From Pollenia angustigena (taxonomy: Eukaryota; Arthropoda; Insecta; Diptera; Polleniidae), in assembly GCA_930367215.1 (NCBI GenBank), contig OV884056.1, positions 227,345,127-227,409,126 of the forward strand: DNA of 64,000 nucleotides. Direction: 5' to 3'. Shown here in pieces: positions 46,870 through 58,850 of the stretch (positions are counted from its first letter, which is position 1; the number at the start of each line of letters is the position of its first letter). Both the position numbers and the translations under genes were made by a program. The notes beneath the pieces were generated by a model. That model searched no databases and was not told the origin of the DNA. It was given only the letters and a program-made list of their open reading frames with translations.

Positions 46870-47260
46870 GGAATTTGGTAATTTGTGACAGAAGTTTAAT
46901 AAGCAAGCTTATGCATATTATATTTAGGCTTTATACAAAAACCTTGGGCGCAAAGTATAGAAAGCAATTTGGGGACAATTGTGTACATAGTTTTGCTGTA
47001 ATTGCAGCAAAGACGAAGCCCATTGAAAATGGAATGTTGCCCCATACAAACTTTTTTCTGAAATAGTCTTTGTATACATGAAGATATCTAGAAAATATTC
47101 GACACAAAAACTTCCAATATGAATCTTAACTTCATAACATAATGATATTTTTGTGGGTTGATAAGAGGCTACAAATTTCCAAAATTTTTCTGCTAATACT
47201 GTGGTGTATGTAATCATATGGTCGTCTGAATCGACTATACTTTCTTACTTATTTTTCGCA
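46870..47260 (+). repeat. mini-me/Helentron-like copy
   Basis: It ends with 'actgtggtgtatgtaatcat', hairpin GGTCGTCTGAATCGACTA and tail CTTACTTATTTTT, as in the copies at 23454 and 51130. Confidence 0.5.
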
Positions 47261-47282
47261 CCCCACAATAAGGGACAAGGTA

Positions 47283-47500
47283 TTATAGGTTTTTGCTGAT
47301 GTGTCACACAAAAAACTTATATTAGAAAACAACTACACAGCTGAATTCGTCAATATAAGAATTTTAGACAAGGAAAAGATTGAAAGGAAAAGATATACAT
47401 CGGAAAGTCTAAGAATTCAACAGAGGAGGAAAAAGACAATAAACGTAAAAGAAGACAGAGACAAAATAAGCGCGAGTTACAGGGTGACAATAGAATAGTT
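47283..47500 (+). pseudogene. possible Penelope-like GIY-YIG endonuclease tail
   Basis: The frame 47301-47498 encodes ENNYTAEFVNIRILDKEKIE then RKRYTSESLRIQQRRKKTIN and ends ISASYRVTIE. The pattern 'h.IL..E.....R...Es..I.......IN...D.......Y' is that of the C-terminal part of GIY-YIG endonuclease domains in Penelope-like elements. Base composition is higher in G+C and purines than the flanks. The catalytic GIY/YIG segment and reverse transcriptase are absent. Without a search this stays tentative. Confidence 0.4.
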
Positions 47501-47517
47501 ACATATTAATTGATTTA

Positions 47518-47716
47518 CTTATATTGGACGACATGAACCGTGCCATTGTTAAAAAGTGTTTGTAGTGAGACGACATGTCTTCGTTTTTTAATGACTTGCT
47601 GTCGTTTTCAAACGACTTGCTGTCGTTTTTAAACGACTTCAAAACTAGTCGTCTTGAGTATACCATCGAGTAGTTTAAAGACTACTCCTTTGTAATCCAA
47701 AGCTGGGTTATATGAG
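47518..47716 (+). repeat. dispersed MITE family C, partial copy 2
   Basis: It shares 'ccattgttaaaaagtgtttg', 'acgacatgtcttcgtttttt' and 'gagtataccatcgagtag' with 11659-11964 and 50033-50373. It holds an extra direct repeat, GACTTGCTGTCGTTTT (twice, 47584-47626). Confidence 0.7.
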
Positions 47717-48059
47717 AAAATGTGGGTAAAAAATCTAATTAAAACTGTTTAATTAACATTAAAAAATTTAGGCCCAATAAGCTAACCAAAAAATTATATT
47801 TAAAATATAAAATTCAACACTTTGTCTAAAAAACTTACTGAGCTACCTAAACTAAAGCGGGAAGCGTTTATTTAAATATGAAAATTCCATTTTAAATACA
47901 ATTTCAATAAAATAAATCGACATATCGATCTGTAAATTAAAAGTTTCCATCCGGGTGGTGTCTAATTCGCATTCTAAAGCTTTGTTTCGTATAAATTGTA
48001 TGCAAATGAATAGTTTTGACATACAAAAAACGCTTGCCGCTCATATTTATGTAGCTCAT

Positions 48060-48515
48060 TTAATAATATATAAAATTATTTGTTCTCGGCACAGATTTTA
48101 GCAATTCTGAGTCGATCTAAAAATGTCCATCCATCCGTCCGCCTGGCTGGCTGGTCGTCCATGTAAACCTTGTTCGCAAAGTACAGGTTTGGAGAAAAAT
48201 TTAGCAATTTGGCACACAGATTCTTATTGAAACAAGGACCAAGCCTCCATAAAGGCTTCTTTCTGGCAAAGGTTATTTGTGCCCATAAACCATTTTAAAT
48301 TTGGTACAAACTTATTTTATTGCAATTATAATCATCTTACAAAATTTTATTGGAATCGGTCCATATTTGAGCATAGCTCCCACCAATAGCTACTATGTAA
48401 TGACAAAATGTTGTCCTGGTAAGTCCAAAATTAACTATAGGTCCCGTTTAGACCCCCATCCTTAAATCTTATAACGATGAAGTCGGCTTGACCGACTTAA
48501 TTTTTAGTCGTTTAG
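48060..48515 (+). repeat. mini-me-type element with GTCC run
   Basis: The core 'ctgagtcgatctaaaaatg' (48107-48125) is followed by CCATCCATCCGTCCGCCTGG. The 3' part matches 23260-23345 and ends near 'gtcggcttgaccgac'. Confidence 0.65.
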
Positions 48516-49019
48516 AAATAAATTTTTAATTAAATAAAAAAATATTAATTGATTTTTCATTTAAATTAAAATAATTTAAGCTTGTAGAATTGTTGTTGGG
48601 AATTTTCAAAACCTAAGCTATATCTAATTAAAGCCAACTTTGTTGGCAATTTTTTTAATTTAAATTAAAAATATCATTTATTGAAAAAAAAAAATATACA
48701 CAAATATGATAATATCATTATTTTTGTAATAGTTGCAAAATCAACAAATTGTTTGCTTGATTTTATGAATTTGGTGATTAGAGACAATTTTTAATGTTTC
48801 CTTTTTTATTTTATTTTATTTGCTTTCCAAAACAACAAGATTAAAAATCTTATAATTAAAGTAATGGATTTTTGTAACGTAAAATATAACAAAGTTTTAA
48901 TAATCTGTTTGGTACAAATTACAAAAAATAAAAATTATTATACAATTATTGAATTAGTTCAAACATTATTGTCTAACACAAGTTTTGCTAGTATAAAACA
49001 ATATATAAATAATTTTAAT

Positions 49020-49803
49020 ATGAAACATAAAAAATAAATGAAAATCAAAAATAGAATGAAAATACAATGAAAATCAAAAATTCAATTTGTAGCATACAAT
49101 TTAAAAATTTCGTTTTTAAATTGCCGAGCGTTGCTTATAAATTTAATATTCGTGGGTAGCGAATTCCAAAGACGGACTGAATGAATATAAAATTGCAATT
49201 TTGATACAGAGCTTATATAACGAACATGTACGATATTATTTGTTCTTTCAGAAAGTGTAAACAATAATCTCTCAAACAAGTAAGTTGGATGTCGGGAGTA
49301 TATGATTTTATGTAAAAAAATCAATTTTCTGATATTTAGAAGATCTACAAAAGTAACTCCATATAGTTTTGTTGTGTAATGGGAAATATGGTCATACTTC
49401 CCCAGACTAAATATATATCTCAATATTGAGTTAAAGGTAGATGTAAGCTTTCTACGACTTGCAGAATCACAATTTGCGTATATCTCGCATCCATATAGCA
49501 AAGTTGGCATGAGGTATGTTTTCGCTAGAAGAATTCGAATTTTGAGTGGGGTAAAATACTGGGTATGCCATAACGCTCGTAACATTGAGTATGTTTTCCC
49601 TGTTGCGACGTTAACATGATCTGACCATGTAAGAAAACGATTAAATGTAATTCCAAGATTTTTTGCCGTTGGTACTATCTCGATTTTCTTATTATTAAGC
49701 AATATTGCCGGTTCTTCGTTTAAAATAGTTGTCTTCTTTGTAATAACTAAGCACTTGGATTTTTTAGGGTTAAGGCACAAACCATTAGCACTTGCCCTTT
49801 ATA
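49020..49803 (-). mobile_element. 5'-truncated LINE, reverse-transcriptase C-terminal fragment
   Basis: The open frame from about 49803 to 49082 (232 residues from its first Met) starts ASANGLCLNPKKSKCLVI, has NLGITFNRFLTWSDHV, then a helical region with YGCEIYANCDSASRRKL, and ends RLWNSLPTNIKFI...KLYATN. This is the thumb and C-terminal part of a non-LTR reverse transcriptase of the Jockey/CR1-like type. It has no stop or frameshift, so the insertion is fairly young. The YADD motif and everything upstream are cut away. The 3' tail consists of short TTTTTGATTTTCAT-like repeats (49020-49081) instead of poly(A). Confidence 0.8.
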
Positions 49804-50032
49804 CACTGTAGTTTTGTATAAATAGCAATTTACTCTACTTGAGTTTTGTTAGTTTTAACTTGAATTCAAATTCAGTATCGGTATCGTATCGGCAAAAAGC
49901 CATATCGTTACACGCTTCAATTGAAGTGAATTGCTCCATTAATTTCCCATAGCCCCCATACTAAAGCCTTTCCCTATTAGAGTATTATTGCTCATAAGCC
50001 ATCTTATTATATTGGTATCAGTATTAAATGTA

Positions 50033-50373
50033 CCCTGCAAATAATAGGACCAGTCCAAACACACGTATAAAGAGTAGCCCAAAATTAATATGGGAAAAAC
50101 ATGGTATATTTAATATTACGATGTCCTAGGAGAGGACCATATAACCTTTGGACTAATTAGGAGTAGTTTTAAAACTACTCCATGGTATACACAAGAGCAT
50201 TGGTTTTGAAGTCGTTTAAAAACGAAAGCACGTCGTTAAAAAACGAAGATCTGTCGTCTCACTACAAACACTTTTTAACAATGGCATGGCCCATGCTTGC
50301 ATTACATCGGACTAGTCCATGGAGTAGGTCATTTTATCAAAATGGATCAGGTGGTCCAATTTTATTTTCTGGG
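50033..50373 (-). mobile_element. MITE family C, complete copy, 341 bp
   Basis: The ends CCCTGCAAATAATAGGACC and (reverse) CCCAGAAAATAAAATTGGACC are flanked by TA (50031-50032, 50374-50375). The internal order matches 11659-11964 in reverse. Confidence 0.8.
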
Positions 50374-50869
50374 TAGTTCACGAAAATTTTTTAACAACCT
50401 AAAAAGATAAGGAATATTATTAACCATATCTCCCATACAAAAAAAGCTTCTAACAGCATTAATTTTTCTTTCAATCGGGGAAGCATAGGGCCATAACAAG
50501 GTGGTTCCAGTAATCTCGAACGTCGGCTTGATGCTTGGCTTCATCCCCCTTCATCCGCAATCCCGAAAGTACTGTTGTTAGTTGCCGCTTCTAGGTTTAA
50601 GCTGGTCTCCCGACTCTTCTGCTTTCCTTCTAGTGCCAATCTAAGCATTTCTGGGCAGCTTAATCGTCTGGCTTAAGGAGGGTGTACCCTATCCAACTTT
50701 ACTTCAGCTTACTTATTTCTGTCTTCATAGGCTGCTGAATAGCCTTCATCAAAAGTTGGTTGTTGCAGGCTAGAAAATGCGTAAGATTTTGCAAAGGTTT
50801 AGAATAACTTAAAGACATTACTGCCATTACTTCCCTTTAAATGTTGATATAAAATTTGGCAATGATCAC

Positions 50870-51185
50870 TTTTATAATAACAAGTATGTCATGGCAAGAG
50901 TTTACTCTGGTAGGTGCAGAATTAACCATATGTCCCATATGAACCACATCTTTTAAATCGATTAAAGACAAACAATTCTTTTAGAAGAGTTAAAATTTAG
51001 ATAATATTCGGCACAGAGAACTCTTGTATAAATCTTCATCCCATCACATAATTTTGTTTTTTTCTGGTCTATGGATGACCATGGGTCCCAAATAGCATAT
51101 ATTATCGAAAGTTTGTCTTTATATACTGTGGTCTAGGGTATCATATGGCCGCGATTGACCGGCTATACTTTTATACTTGTTTTCT
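50870..51185 (+). repeat. mini-me/Helentron-like 3' portion
   Basis: It parallels 23270-23500, including 'gatgaccatgggtcccaaat', 'tactgtggtctagggtat', hairpin GGCCGCGATTGACCGGC and tail ACTTGTTTT. Confidence 0.6.
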
Positions 51186-51189
51186 ATTG

Positions 51190-52515
51190 GATTTTGATAT
51201 TAAAAGATTATTAAATAAATTTATTTACAAATCAAAATCTTTATATGAATGAACTGCAAAAATGTCATAAGTAGCAAACGTGCCTAACACAATATAAAGC
51301 AAAAAGTAGTGTATGTATGTATATACACATAAGTAAACTTTTTTCTATGTTAATTCAAATTCATGTTACTTTTTATTTAAATGTAACAACAATTTAGCCT
51401 AAAGCTAGACAAGGCAGCTCAAAAAAATGCTACTTTTCGTATTATGATTTTCTTGCATAAGATTTATTTATCTGATTAAAAGTAGTAAGTTTTGTTATTA
51501 TTATTCTTATTCCATAGATATGTCTGTATGTATAATTTTCTATGTATGTTTAATCGCATTTGTTTTCATATGCATAAATGGAGGTATAAAATCTCTGACA
51601 CTCAGGCAATCACATTTACTGTCATTAAGAACAAAATAACAAAATAAAGTAGAATTAAATAAAGCAAACAAAATTTAAAATTTATGAATAAATTCTTACC
51701 AAACCACTTTTTAATATAAAAAAAAAAAATGCTGAATAAGAATTAACAACAAGACAAGACAAGTAAGATTTAATAAAACTGGCCAACTCATGTTGGATAA
51801 GCAGAGGCCAGGGACTCTCAATATATTGAAGAATTTGTATTTAAAGTAAAACTTAAAATCATGTCTACATTCCTGTGGTTATAAATAAAATCCACCAATA
51901 ACAGACTTTTTAAGATAGAGCAAGGCTTAAGATTTTTTTATATAAAGAAAAAATTTCAATAATTTCAGCTCAAGTATTGATTTTAAAATTGACAAAATAA
52001 TCGAACAGTTTTCTTTAAGATTTTTAAATGTTGTTTATAGAAACTAAGCATTTTTGTTTTTATGTACACAACTTTTTTTGTGTAAATCATACTTTCTTTT
52101 TTTAATTATAAAACAAATTAAAGCCATGGTTACACTTAGTAAATATTTGAAGAACTACTTATTTCAGAGTGAGTGGGAATTGAAACAGTCCTTAAATCGC
52201 AATATAAAATCAATTGTGTTGTAAAGTAAAGCAAAAAAGCTGGTTACATTTAATTTTTAAATAAATTTTGTCCCGTATTTTCAAAAATTTTGGAATAGAC
52301 GGAAATTAAACTTTATTCTGTCACGATTTTCATTAAATATTTGTCAAGTTTATTTGTAGCTTAAATCAATTTTTAAAAATTTTCTTTTTAGTAAATATCA
52401 GTTTACCTTTTTGGAAAGATTTACAAAAAAAGAAAATTTAATAAATAAACTTTTTTTTAAAGAAACATTATTATACCATATTATTTTATCCACAAAAGTT
52501 TATAATTAATCAGAA
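51190..52515. other. AT-rich, nothing recognised
   Basis: There are several short frames without codon bias and no paired termini. Confidence 0.4.
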
Positions 52516-52519
52516 TATA

Positions 52520-53344
52520 GAGCAATTCCATATGAAAGCGATCACCTTTTGGACGACCCCTCTCCGATTTTAAAATAAATAGTCTCAATCGATTGCCCAG
52601 CAAAAAATAATGTACCTACATATTTTTTTTTTTTTTTATAGTGACTGGTTTAGTGGTGGTGTACACCACTGTCATGTGAAAAATTGAAGAATTCTTCATA
52701 AGGGACCTCATTGAAAGTTGTTTTAAAAAAAAACTACTAAAGCGATCGCAACGAGTGATAGCTCGTTGGAAAGGTATTGAATCAGGCTTTAATTGAAAAA
52801 TAAAATTTTCCTAATTTTTCTTAGAAATTTACCTTTAAATTTTCCCATGAAAATTAAATTTTCCGATTTTCCACAGAAGCTCCTAAATTTTCCGGCTAAT
52901 TTTTTTTTTTTTGGATTCCTCATAATTTTTGCTTTAAGAATCAGCAATAAAAAAAATGGGCCCCGACTCCTTGTTTGGACAGGAGAAGAGCATTTAAGAG
53001 ACCACCTTGTTAAAAATACATTTTAAAAATTATTTTACAGTTAAAAATACATTTATGAAGAAAAAATAAATTTTTTTTGAAATTTGATTCAAGCTATCAC
53101 TCGTTGCGATCGCTTTAGTAGTTTTTTTTTAAAACAACTTTCAATGAGGTCCCTTATGAAGAATTCTTCAATTTTGTCACATGACAGTGGTGTACACCAC
53201 CACTAAACCAGTCACTATAAAAAAAAAAAAAAAAGTAGGTACATTATTTTTTGCTGGGCAATCGATTGAGACTATTTATTTTTAAATCGGAGAGGGGTCG
53301 TCCAAAAATTTGACAATTTTGATCGTTTTCATATGGAATTGCTC
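52520..53344. mobile_element. element with inverted repeats of about 240 bp (TA flanks)
   Basis: GAGCAATTCCATATGAAA(A/G)CG starts both ends and the arms agree closely for about 240 bases (to 'ctactaaagcgatcgcaacg'). They include the palindromic GTGGTGTACACCAC and an A/T run. TA flanks both sides (52518-52519, 53345-53346). The central 330 bases are AT-rich with TTTTCC words. The right arm has about 20 more bases near its end than the left. Confidence 0.85.
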
Positions 53345-53349
53345 TATAA

Positions 53350-54225
53350 CAACTTATATTAACAAAACATAATTGTATGTTGGAACTGCATTAACATGTT
53401 GCTTTGCTTTAAAAAAAGTCAAAATGTGTTTTTTTTTTATTTATGAATAGTAACGATCAATCATAACATAGTTGTGATAGATATGATTGCCGTGATAATT
53501 TTCAATCTAATTTTCACACGAAATTGTGTATTAATTTTCCTAAAAAATTACTTTTCTGTAATCATACAAGCAAAGAAAAAGCACAGTTGTGGTAAACATA
53601 CTCCAAGAGCAAAATATTATGATAAGATTCATGACTATAGTCAACATATTACGATTATTGTTGAATCATATCACAGAACAAATTATTAGTAGCTTTTTAT
53701 CAATTAAAAAAGGATTTGAAAAGTATTTAATTAATTAATTAATGTGATAATTGAATCAATTATGTTTTTTTTTTTTTTTTGCTGAAAGAAAATTAAAAAT
53801 ATAATTTTGATTTAATGAAGATTTTAGTTGTTTTGAAATAAGTTTTGAATTAAAATAATAATCAAATAACAAAAAATTATATCGTTTATAATAAAATAAT
53901 TTAAACTTGTGAAATTGTTGTTGGAAATCAAGGACCCTAAATAATAATTATGCTGATTTTTCAGGTACCAAAAAATTTACCACTTTTAAGAAATATTCTA
54001 AAAAATTGCTCATTACTATTATGTATAATGAAAATAAATATTTGTTAAACATAACTATTTTTTACATTGCTCATAACTATTTAGATCGATAAATATTTAT
54101 TTCTCTTACAGATAACTATTACTAAAGACTTTTATTGTTTTTATTTACGACAATAATTATTTTGAATATTTTCTTTATATTAATTGTTTTATTTTTGCAG
54201 ATTATACATGTGCATATATACATAC
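53350..54225. other. AT-rich, nothing recognised
   Basis: A T-run lies at 53765-53780. No supported feature was found. Confidence 0.4.
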
Positions 54226-54962
54226 ACTTGAGTGTCCCCTAACAATATGGGGTTTTTTTTTATTATCATAAAAGTTCAGGAGTACCCGCTTATTTTTTTC
54301 CATTGGACTTAAATAAAACTCATTTGCAATTTTACGCCCCTAAGACCACGCCTTCCCTAAGCGACGGGGCCTTTAAGAGTGGAATATGCGTTTTTTTCAT
54401 TATCGGAATTATTTCGGATTAACAAATTTCTTTGTTGTTTATTTTTGTAATAAATAAGAGTATAAGAAAGAATGACCTCAACTTCTTTTCAATCAGAGAA
54501 AAAATAAAATTATTATTACGATTAATTGAAATGATAAGAAGGTCGCCAAAGCCAACTAAAGCTACTATTCAATTTGTTGATTTGTGTTTATCTTTTGTTT
54601 GCTTCTATTAAGAAATTATTTAAACAGTCAAACACAAAATAAACAAAAACTAAGAAAGGGGTTTCCCCGAAAACCGCAGAAAACAAAATTTGATAATTAA
54701 CATCACATAAAAATCAGTGCGACAGAATAACAGAGAGCAAACAATTGAGTAGAAAGCTTCAGAGTTTTTAATTTGTATTTTAAGCGCGTAAAAAATTTAA
54801 TTCTGTTAAAAGTTTGTGGTAAAAAGTAAAAAAAAAGATTTACGTGGCAGTAAAAAATATAAGGTATATTTAATTGGAAATGTTAACCATTCGCCAAGGA
54901 AAATTAACCGTGCAAGAAAGTGCTAATCTAGCTATAAAGGAATGTATGATTAAGAAATAGTG

Positions 54963-55350
54963 CACTCATAAAATTATTACAGTAACTGATTGTAGGTTAT
55001 TAAATTCGTTTTCGGTACTGTTAAAATTGAATAAAAATATAGTTATTTTACGAATAAATTTATTTTTCAACATTTATGTTTGTTATTAAAAAAACAAACT
55101 ACCAAAAAATAATGTTTTCCGTATTTTTTTTTGTTAATTTGTTTGATTTTTATCGGTTAAAATATATTTTTTAAAAGTAAAAACTATTCAATTTTAACGA
55201 ATATGATGTTCAATAAATAAAAAACTTAGAAATTACTGAAAAAATCATTTGTTTTAAATGAAATGTAAATGATCCGTTTTTTAAATGAATTTTAATTTGT
55301 TTCAAATGAATTTTCGTTTGAATTTAACTACATAATATTTTGAGTGTGTG
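54963..55350 (+). mobile_element. MITE family F, copy 1 (388 bp)
   Basis: It begins CACTCATAAAATTATTACAG and ends ACATAATATTTTGAGTG, inverted over about 16 bases. The flanks are TG on both sides. It lies inside the transposase pseudogene. Confidence 0.8.
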
Positions 55351-55931
55351 GAAAAATTAGTTAAATTGCATCCAGTTTGGCAAAATTTGCAAAAAAAATT
55401 CAAAGAAGACCACCCAAGTGCTCAAAGATAAGGAAAATTTGTTTGTACATACATTGGACGATCTTTTTTACATAGCGCACGCTGATGCCTTAAATATAAT
55501 AAAAATCAATGAAGACAAAAAAAAAAGCGAGAACCTGGTAGACCAGGCTCTTTGACAGGAGTGGATGACAATTTATGGCGAAGAGAAGAAAGAACGAAAT
55601 CGCGGTTATTAGCAGAAAGAAACAGGCAGCTAAATGAAACTTAAAAACCAGTCATATCACCAAATTCAAGTTTCGCATCAGATTCGTCATCCATCAATTT
55701 CGTTGAAAACCACCAAGATCATAGTCAACAGATTTCGAAAGAAAATGTATTGCATTTGCAAAAAAAAGGACACAAAGATTTTCTTTCACCAAAACTTGTA
55801 GCTGCCCTTGATAGATGCCAGTTGAGCATTCGTGATTCCGTGTATATTCTGGAAGCAACACTTGAAGCACTTGGGAAGAATGTGGACAAATTTATAATAA
55901 ATAAATCTACCATGCAAAGAAAAAGAACACA

Positions 55932-56573
55932 CACTCATAAAATTATTACAGCAACTGATTGTAGGTTATTAAATTCGTTTTCCGTACTGGTTAAATTGAA
56001 TAAAAATATAGTAATTTTACGAATAATTTTATTTTTTAACATTTATGTTTGTTATTTAAAAAACAAACTACCAAAATATAATGTTTTTCCGTATTTATTT
56101 TGCTATGTAGTTTGATTTTTGTTGGTTAAAATATATTTTTTAAAAGTAAAAGTTATTCAATTTTAATGATTATGCTGTTCAATAAATGAAAAATTTAAAA
56201 ATGAATGTAAAGATCATTTCGACCCCTAACCGCGAAAATAATGTAAGCGCCAAAAATCAAATTTTACAGGAGAGAGCTTTTTTGTTTTATTTCATATTAA
56301 TTTTGTATGAAATTTGTCGCTTACACTAAAATTGTTTTTGCTATAAAATCGTAACGGTACATTATGTGACCATGATATTTTAGGAGATGATGCAAGTGTT
56401 GCCAATAAAGTCATTTATTAAAAAAAATGAAAATTGAAAATCATGTCGCTTACATTATTTTCGCTGTTAGGGCTCGATTTGTTTTAAATGAAATGTAAGT
56501 AATCCGTTTTTTAAATGAATTTTAAGTTGTTTCAAATGAATTTTCGTTTGAATATAACTACATAATATTATGA
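55932..56573 (+). mobile_element. MITE family F, copy 2, itself hosting a MITE
   Basis: Its ends are the same as copy 1 and the flanks are CA on both sides. Without the 256-bp insert at 56220-56475 and its duplication the length is about 382 bases, like copies 1 and 3. Confidence 0.8.
56220..56475. mobile_element. MITE, 256 bp, ATTT target duplication
   Basis: The ends CGACCCCTAACCGCGAAAAT and (reverse) CGAGCCCTAACAGCGAAAAT continue with AATGTAAGCG: 30 bases, two differences. ATTT flanks both sides (56216-56219, 56476-56479). It is nested in MITE F copy 2. Confidence 0.9.
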
Positions 56574-57451
56574 GTGCAGATGAGAAAAGAACGTGCCGAA
56601 AAAATAAAAGCAGATTTTGTAAATAATGTTCCTGAAATGGTTACTATTCATTGGGATGGGAAATTATTGCACCCAATAAATGCAAAAAATGTTAAAGAAG
56701 AGAGACTTCCAATTGTAATCGCGTATGAAAATTATGAGAAACTTATTGCAGTACCTAAATTAGATCATGCAAGTGGAAAAGAGCAGGCTGCAGCTATATT
56801 GAATGCAATAAATGAATGGCATATCTCCGATAAAGTTCAAATTATGTGCTGGGACACCACAGCTTCTAACACGGGACGGGACAAATATTTCCAAATTGTT
56901 CAAAAACTACTTTAAAAAAGGAATTTGATTCAACCTTACTCACCGGTTTGCGACACTTAATGTAAACTTGTTTTACTAAAAAAAAATTAAAAACATGTTT
57001 ATTTAAAAAAAAATTTGTTTATCTAAAAATAAAAATCAATACAATTTGAATAGGAAATCTTTATTCGGTTTACGTCACATTAATCCGGATCCAATCATCG
57101 ACAAACTTAGTTTTTAAATGCAAAAACAATATATTCCTCTTTTTAAGGCCCCGTCGCTTAGGGAAGGCGTGGTCGTAGGGGCGTAACATTACACATGAGT
57201 TATATTCAAGTACATTAGAAAAAAATTAGCGGGTACCGTTTCAACATTTCCAAAATTTAAAAATAAGGGACACTCTAACATACACATTAAAATTAGTTAT
57301 AACTGTTATGTTATTTCTTATTCATAACTATTAAAAATAATTAGTAATATATCTATCGAATAGTAATAGTTATGTTTGAGAAATAATTTTATTTGATACC
57401 CATAATAGTTATCATCAATTTTTAAAAATAAAAATTTAAAATAATAATTAT

Positions 57452-57839
57452 TCTAACACTCATAAAATTATTACAGTAACTGATTGTGGGTTATTAAATT
57501 CGTGTTCCGTTGTGTTAAAATTGAATAAAAATATAGTAATTTTACGATTAATTTTATTTTTCAACATTTATATTTGTTATTCAAAAAACAAACTACCAAA
57601 AAATAATGTTTTTCCGTATTTATTTTGTTATGTAGTTTGATTTTTGTCTGTTAAAATATATTTTTTTAACGTAAAAACTAATCAATTATAAGGAATATGA
57701 AGTTCAATAAATAAAAAATTTTGAAATTAATGAAAAAATCATTTGTTTTAAATGAAATGTAAATGATCCGCTTTTTAAATGAATTTTAGTTTGTTTAAAA
57801 TGAATTTTCGTTTGAATTTAACTACATAATATTTTGAGT
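57452..57839 (+). mobile_element. MITE family F, copy 3
   Basis: It starts CACTCATAAAATTATTACAG and ends ATATTTTGAGT (last base of the end missing). It is about 170 bases outside the right end of the 3-kb transposon. Confidence 0.8.
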
Positions 57840-57844
57840 CTAAT

Positions 57845-58712
57845 AAATAAAATAAAAATTTATTCGTAATTATAATTCGCAATTTTTATCGAATAAAAGT
57901 TAGAACTATTAAGTCCTTGTTGGAAATTATCAAGACCAATCAACACATTGTTTAAAACGGCAAAGTGTTTTGATAATTTTTTTAGCTAAAATTAAAGTAT
58001 CATTTATTGAAAAAAAATATTCAAATTATTAAATTTTACAATTTTTATTAATCAATATAATAATTTTGGTAATAGTTTGCACCTATCAACAAATGGGCTG
58101 CTTGATTCTATGAATTTGGTGGTTAGAGACAATTTTTAATTTTTTCTGTGATTATGACCAAGTATTTTTCCCTTAATTATAAGTCGTTTTAATTACATCC
58201 AATTATAATTCAGTGATTCGTTTGTCGTAGCTCGCAATTATTTATAAATTATTTTATAGAATTTCTTTTTTTTTCTTAAAAAAAAACACAAAACTTACGC
58301 GCAATGGTTAATATTTTTGCACCACTTTCAAATCGATATTTTATTTTGTGGCACTTTACATTTTTTTTAATGTAAATATTATTTCTTTTAACCCGCTGCT
58401 TTAATGGGTATTTTTTTAATTGTTTAACACTAACAAATAATTCTATAGGCATATGTGACAGCGCATAGAGAAAGGGACCAGTAAGGTAAAGGGAACAGTA
58501 AATACCAACTACACAAAACAAGAGGTAGGGACGACCTACGCGCGTTTTCAAGGTTGAGATGTGTCGCTTTCAAATGAGACCAACACTGGCACGCTCAGTG
58601 ATGGTACTAGAGTTGTCAACCGATTAAGAATATGGAAATGGCGATTTTCGAATAACGAATAAATCGATTAAATTATGTCGATTAATCGAACAATTTTTTT
58701 ATTAAAAAATTA
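57845..58712. other. AT-rich, nothing recognised
   Basis: The stretch 58430-58560 is slightly richer in G+C but has no supported frame. Confidence 0.4.
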
Positions 58713-58717
58713 ATTAA

Positions 58718-58850
58718 TGCCTATTTCAGGATGTCACTCGAACGTTTACGCACGCACAAATAACATGTAAACAAAAAACAAATTTTTTAATTTTGTTTTA
58801 TATGCTATTTGTGCGAACGTTAACGTTCGAGTGGCATCGTGAAATAGGCA
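58718..58850. mobile_element. palindromic MITE, 133 bp
   Basis: TGCCTATTTCA(G/C)GATG(T/C)CACTCGAACGTT is inverted at the right end over more than 30 bases. A fragment of similar sequence (GCGAACGTTAACGTGTGAC) lies at 35595-35614. Confidence 0.75.

Larger units (their letters stand above)
54877..56915 (+). pseudogene. transposase pseudogene interrupted by two MITEs
   Basis: Coding blocks lie at about 54877-54960, 55352-55930 and 56574-56915. Recognisable blocks are VEKLVKLHPVWQNLQKKFKE, LDDLF.IAHADALNIIKINEDK, KNVDKFIINKSTMQRKR, then MRKERAEKIKADFVNN, MVTIHWDGKLLHPIN (first catalytic-type Asp), LPIVIAYENYEKLIAVPKL and IMCWDTTASNTGRD (second Asp). This order (HWDGK ... DTTxSNTG) is that of an RNase H-like transposase-derived family widespread in arthropods. 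The last block stops at 56915 and the C-terminus with the final acidic residue is missing. There are several frameshifts and stops (for example near 55430 and 55640). The MITE at 55932-56573 splits KRT from QMRKERA. Confidence 0.7.
54230..57285 (+). mobile_element. DNA transposon of about 3 kb with long terminal inverted repeats
   Basis: The two ends are inverted: GAGTGTCCC near 54233 and GGGACACTC near 57268, then 'gtaccCGCTAATTTTTTT'-like phrases. Inside these, a near-perfect block ACGCCCCTA(A/C)GACCACGCC TTCCCTAAGCGACGGGGCC lies at 54333-54373 and 57147-57186. The span encloses a transposase pseudogene (about 54877-56915) and two copies of MITE family F. No clear target duplication was seen. 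Confidence 0.75.

Noticed and set aside
46924..47217. 97-codon minus-strand frame
   Set aside because: It is antisense to a mini-me/Helentron-like repeat. No protein features.
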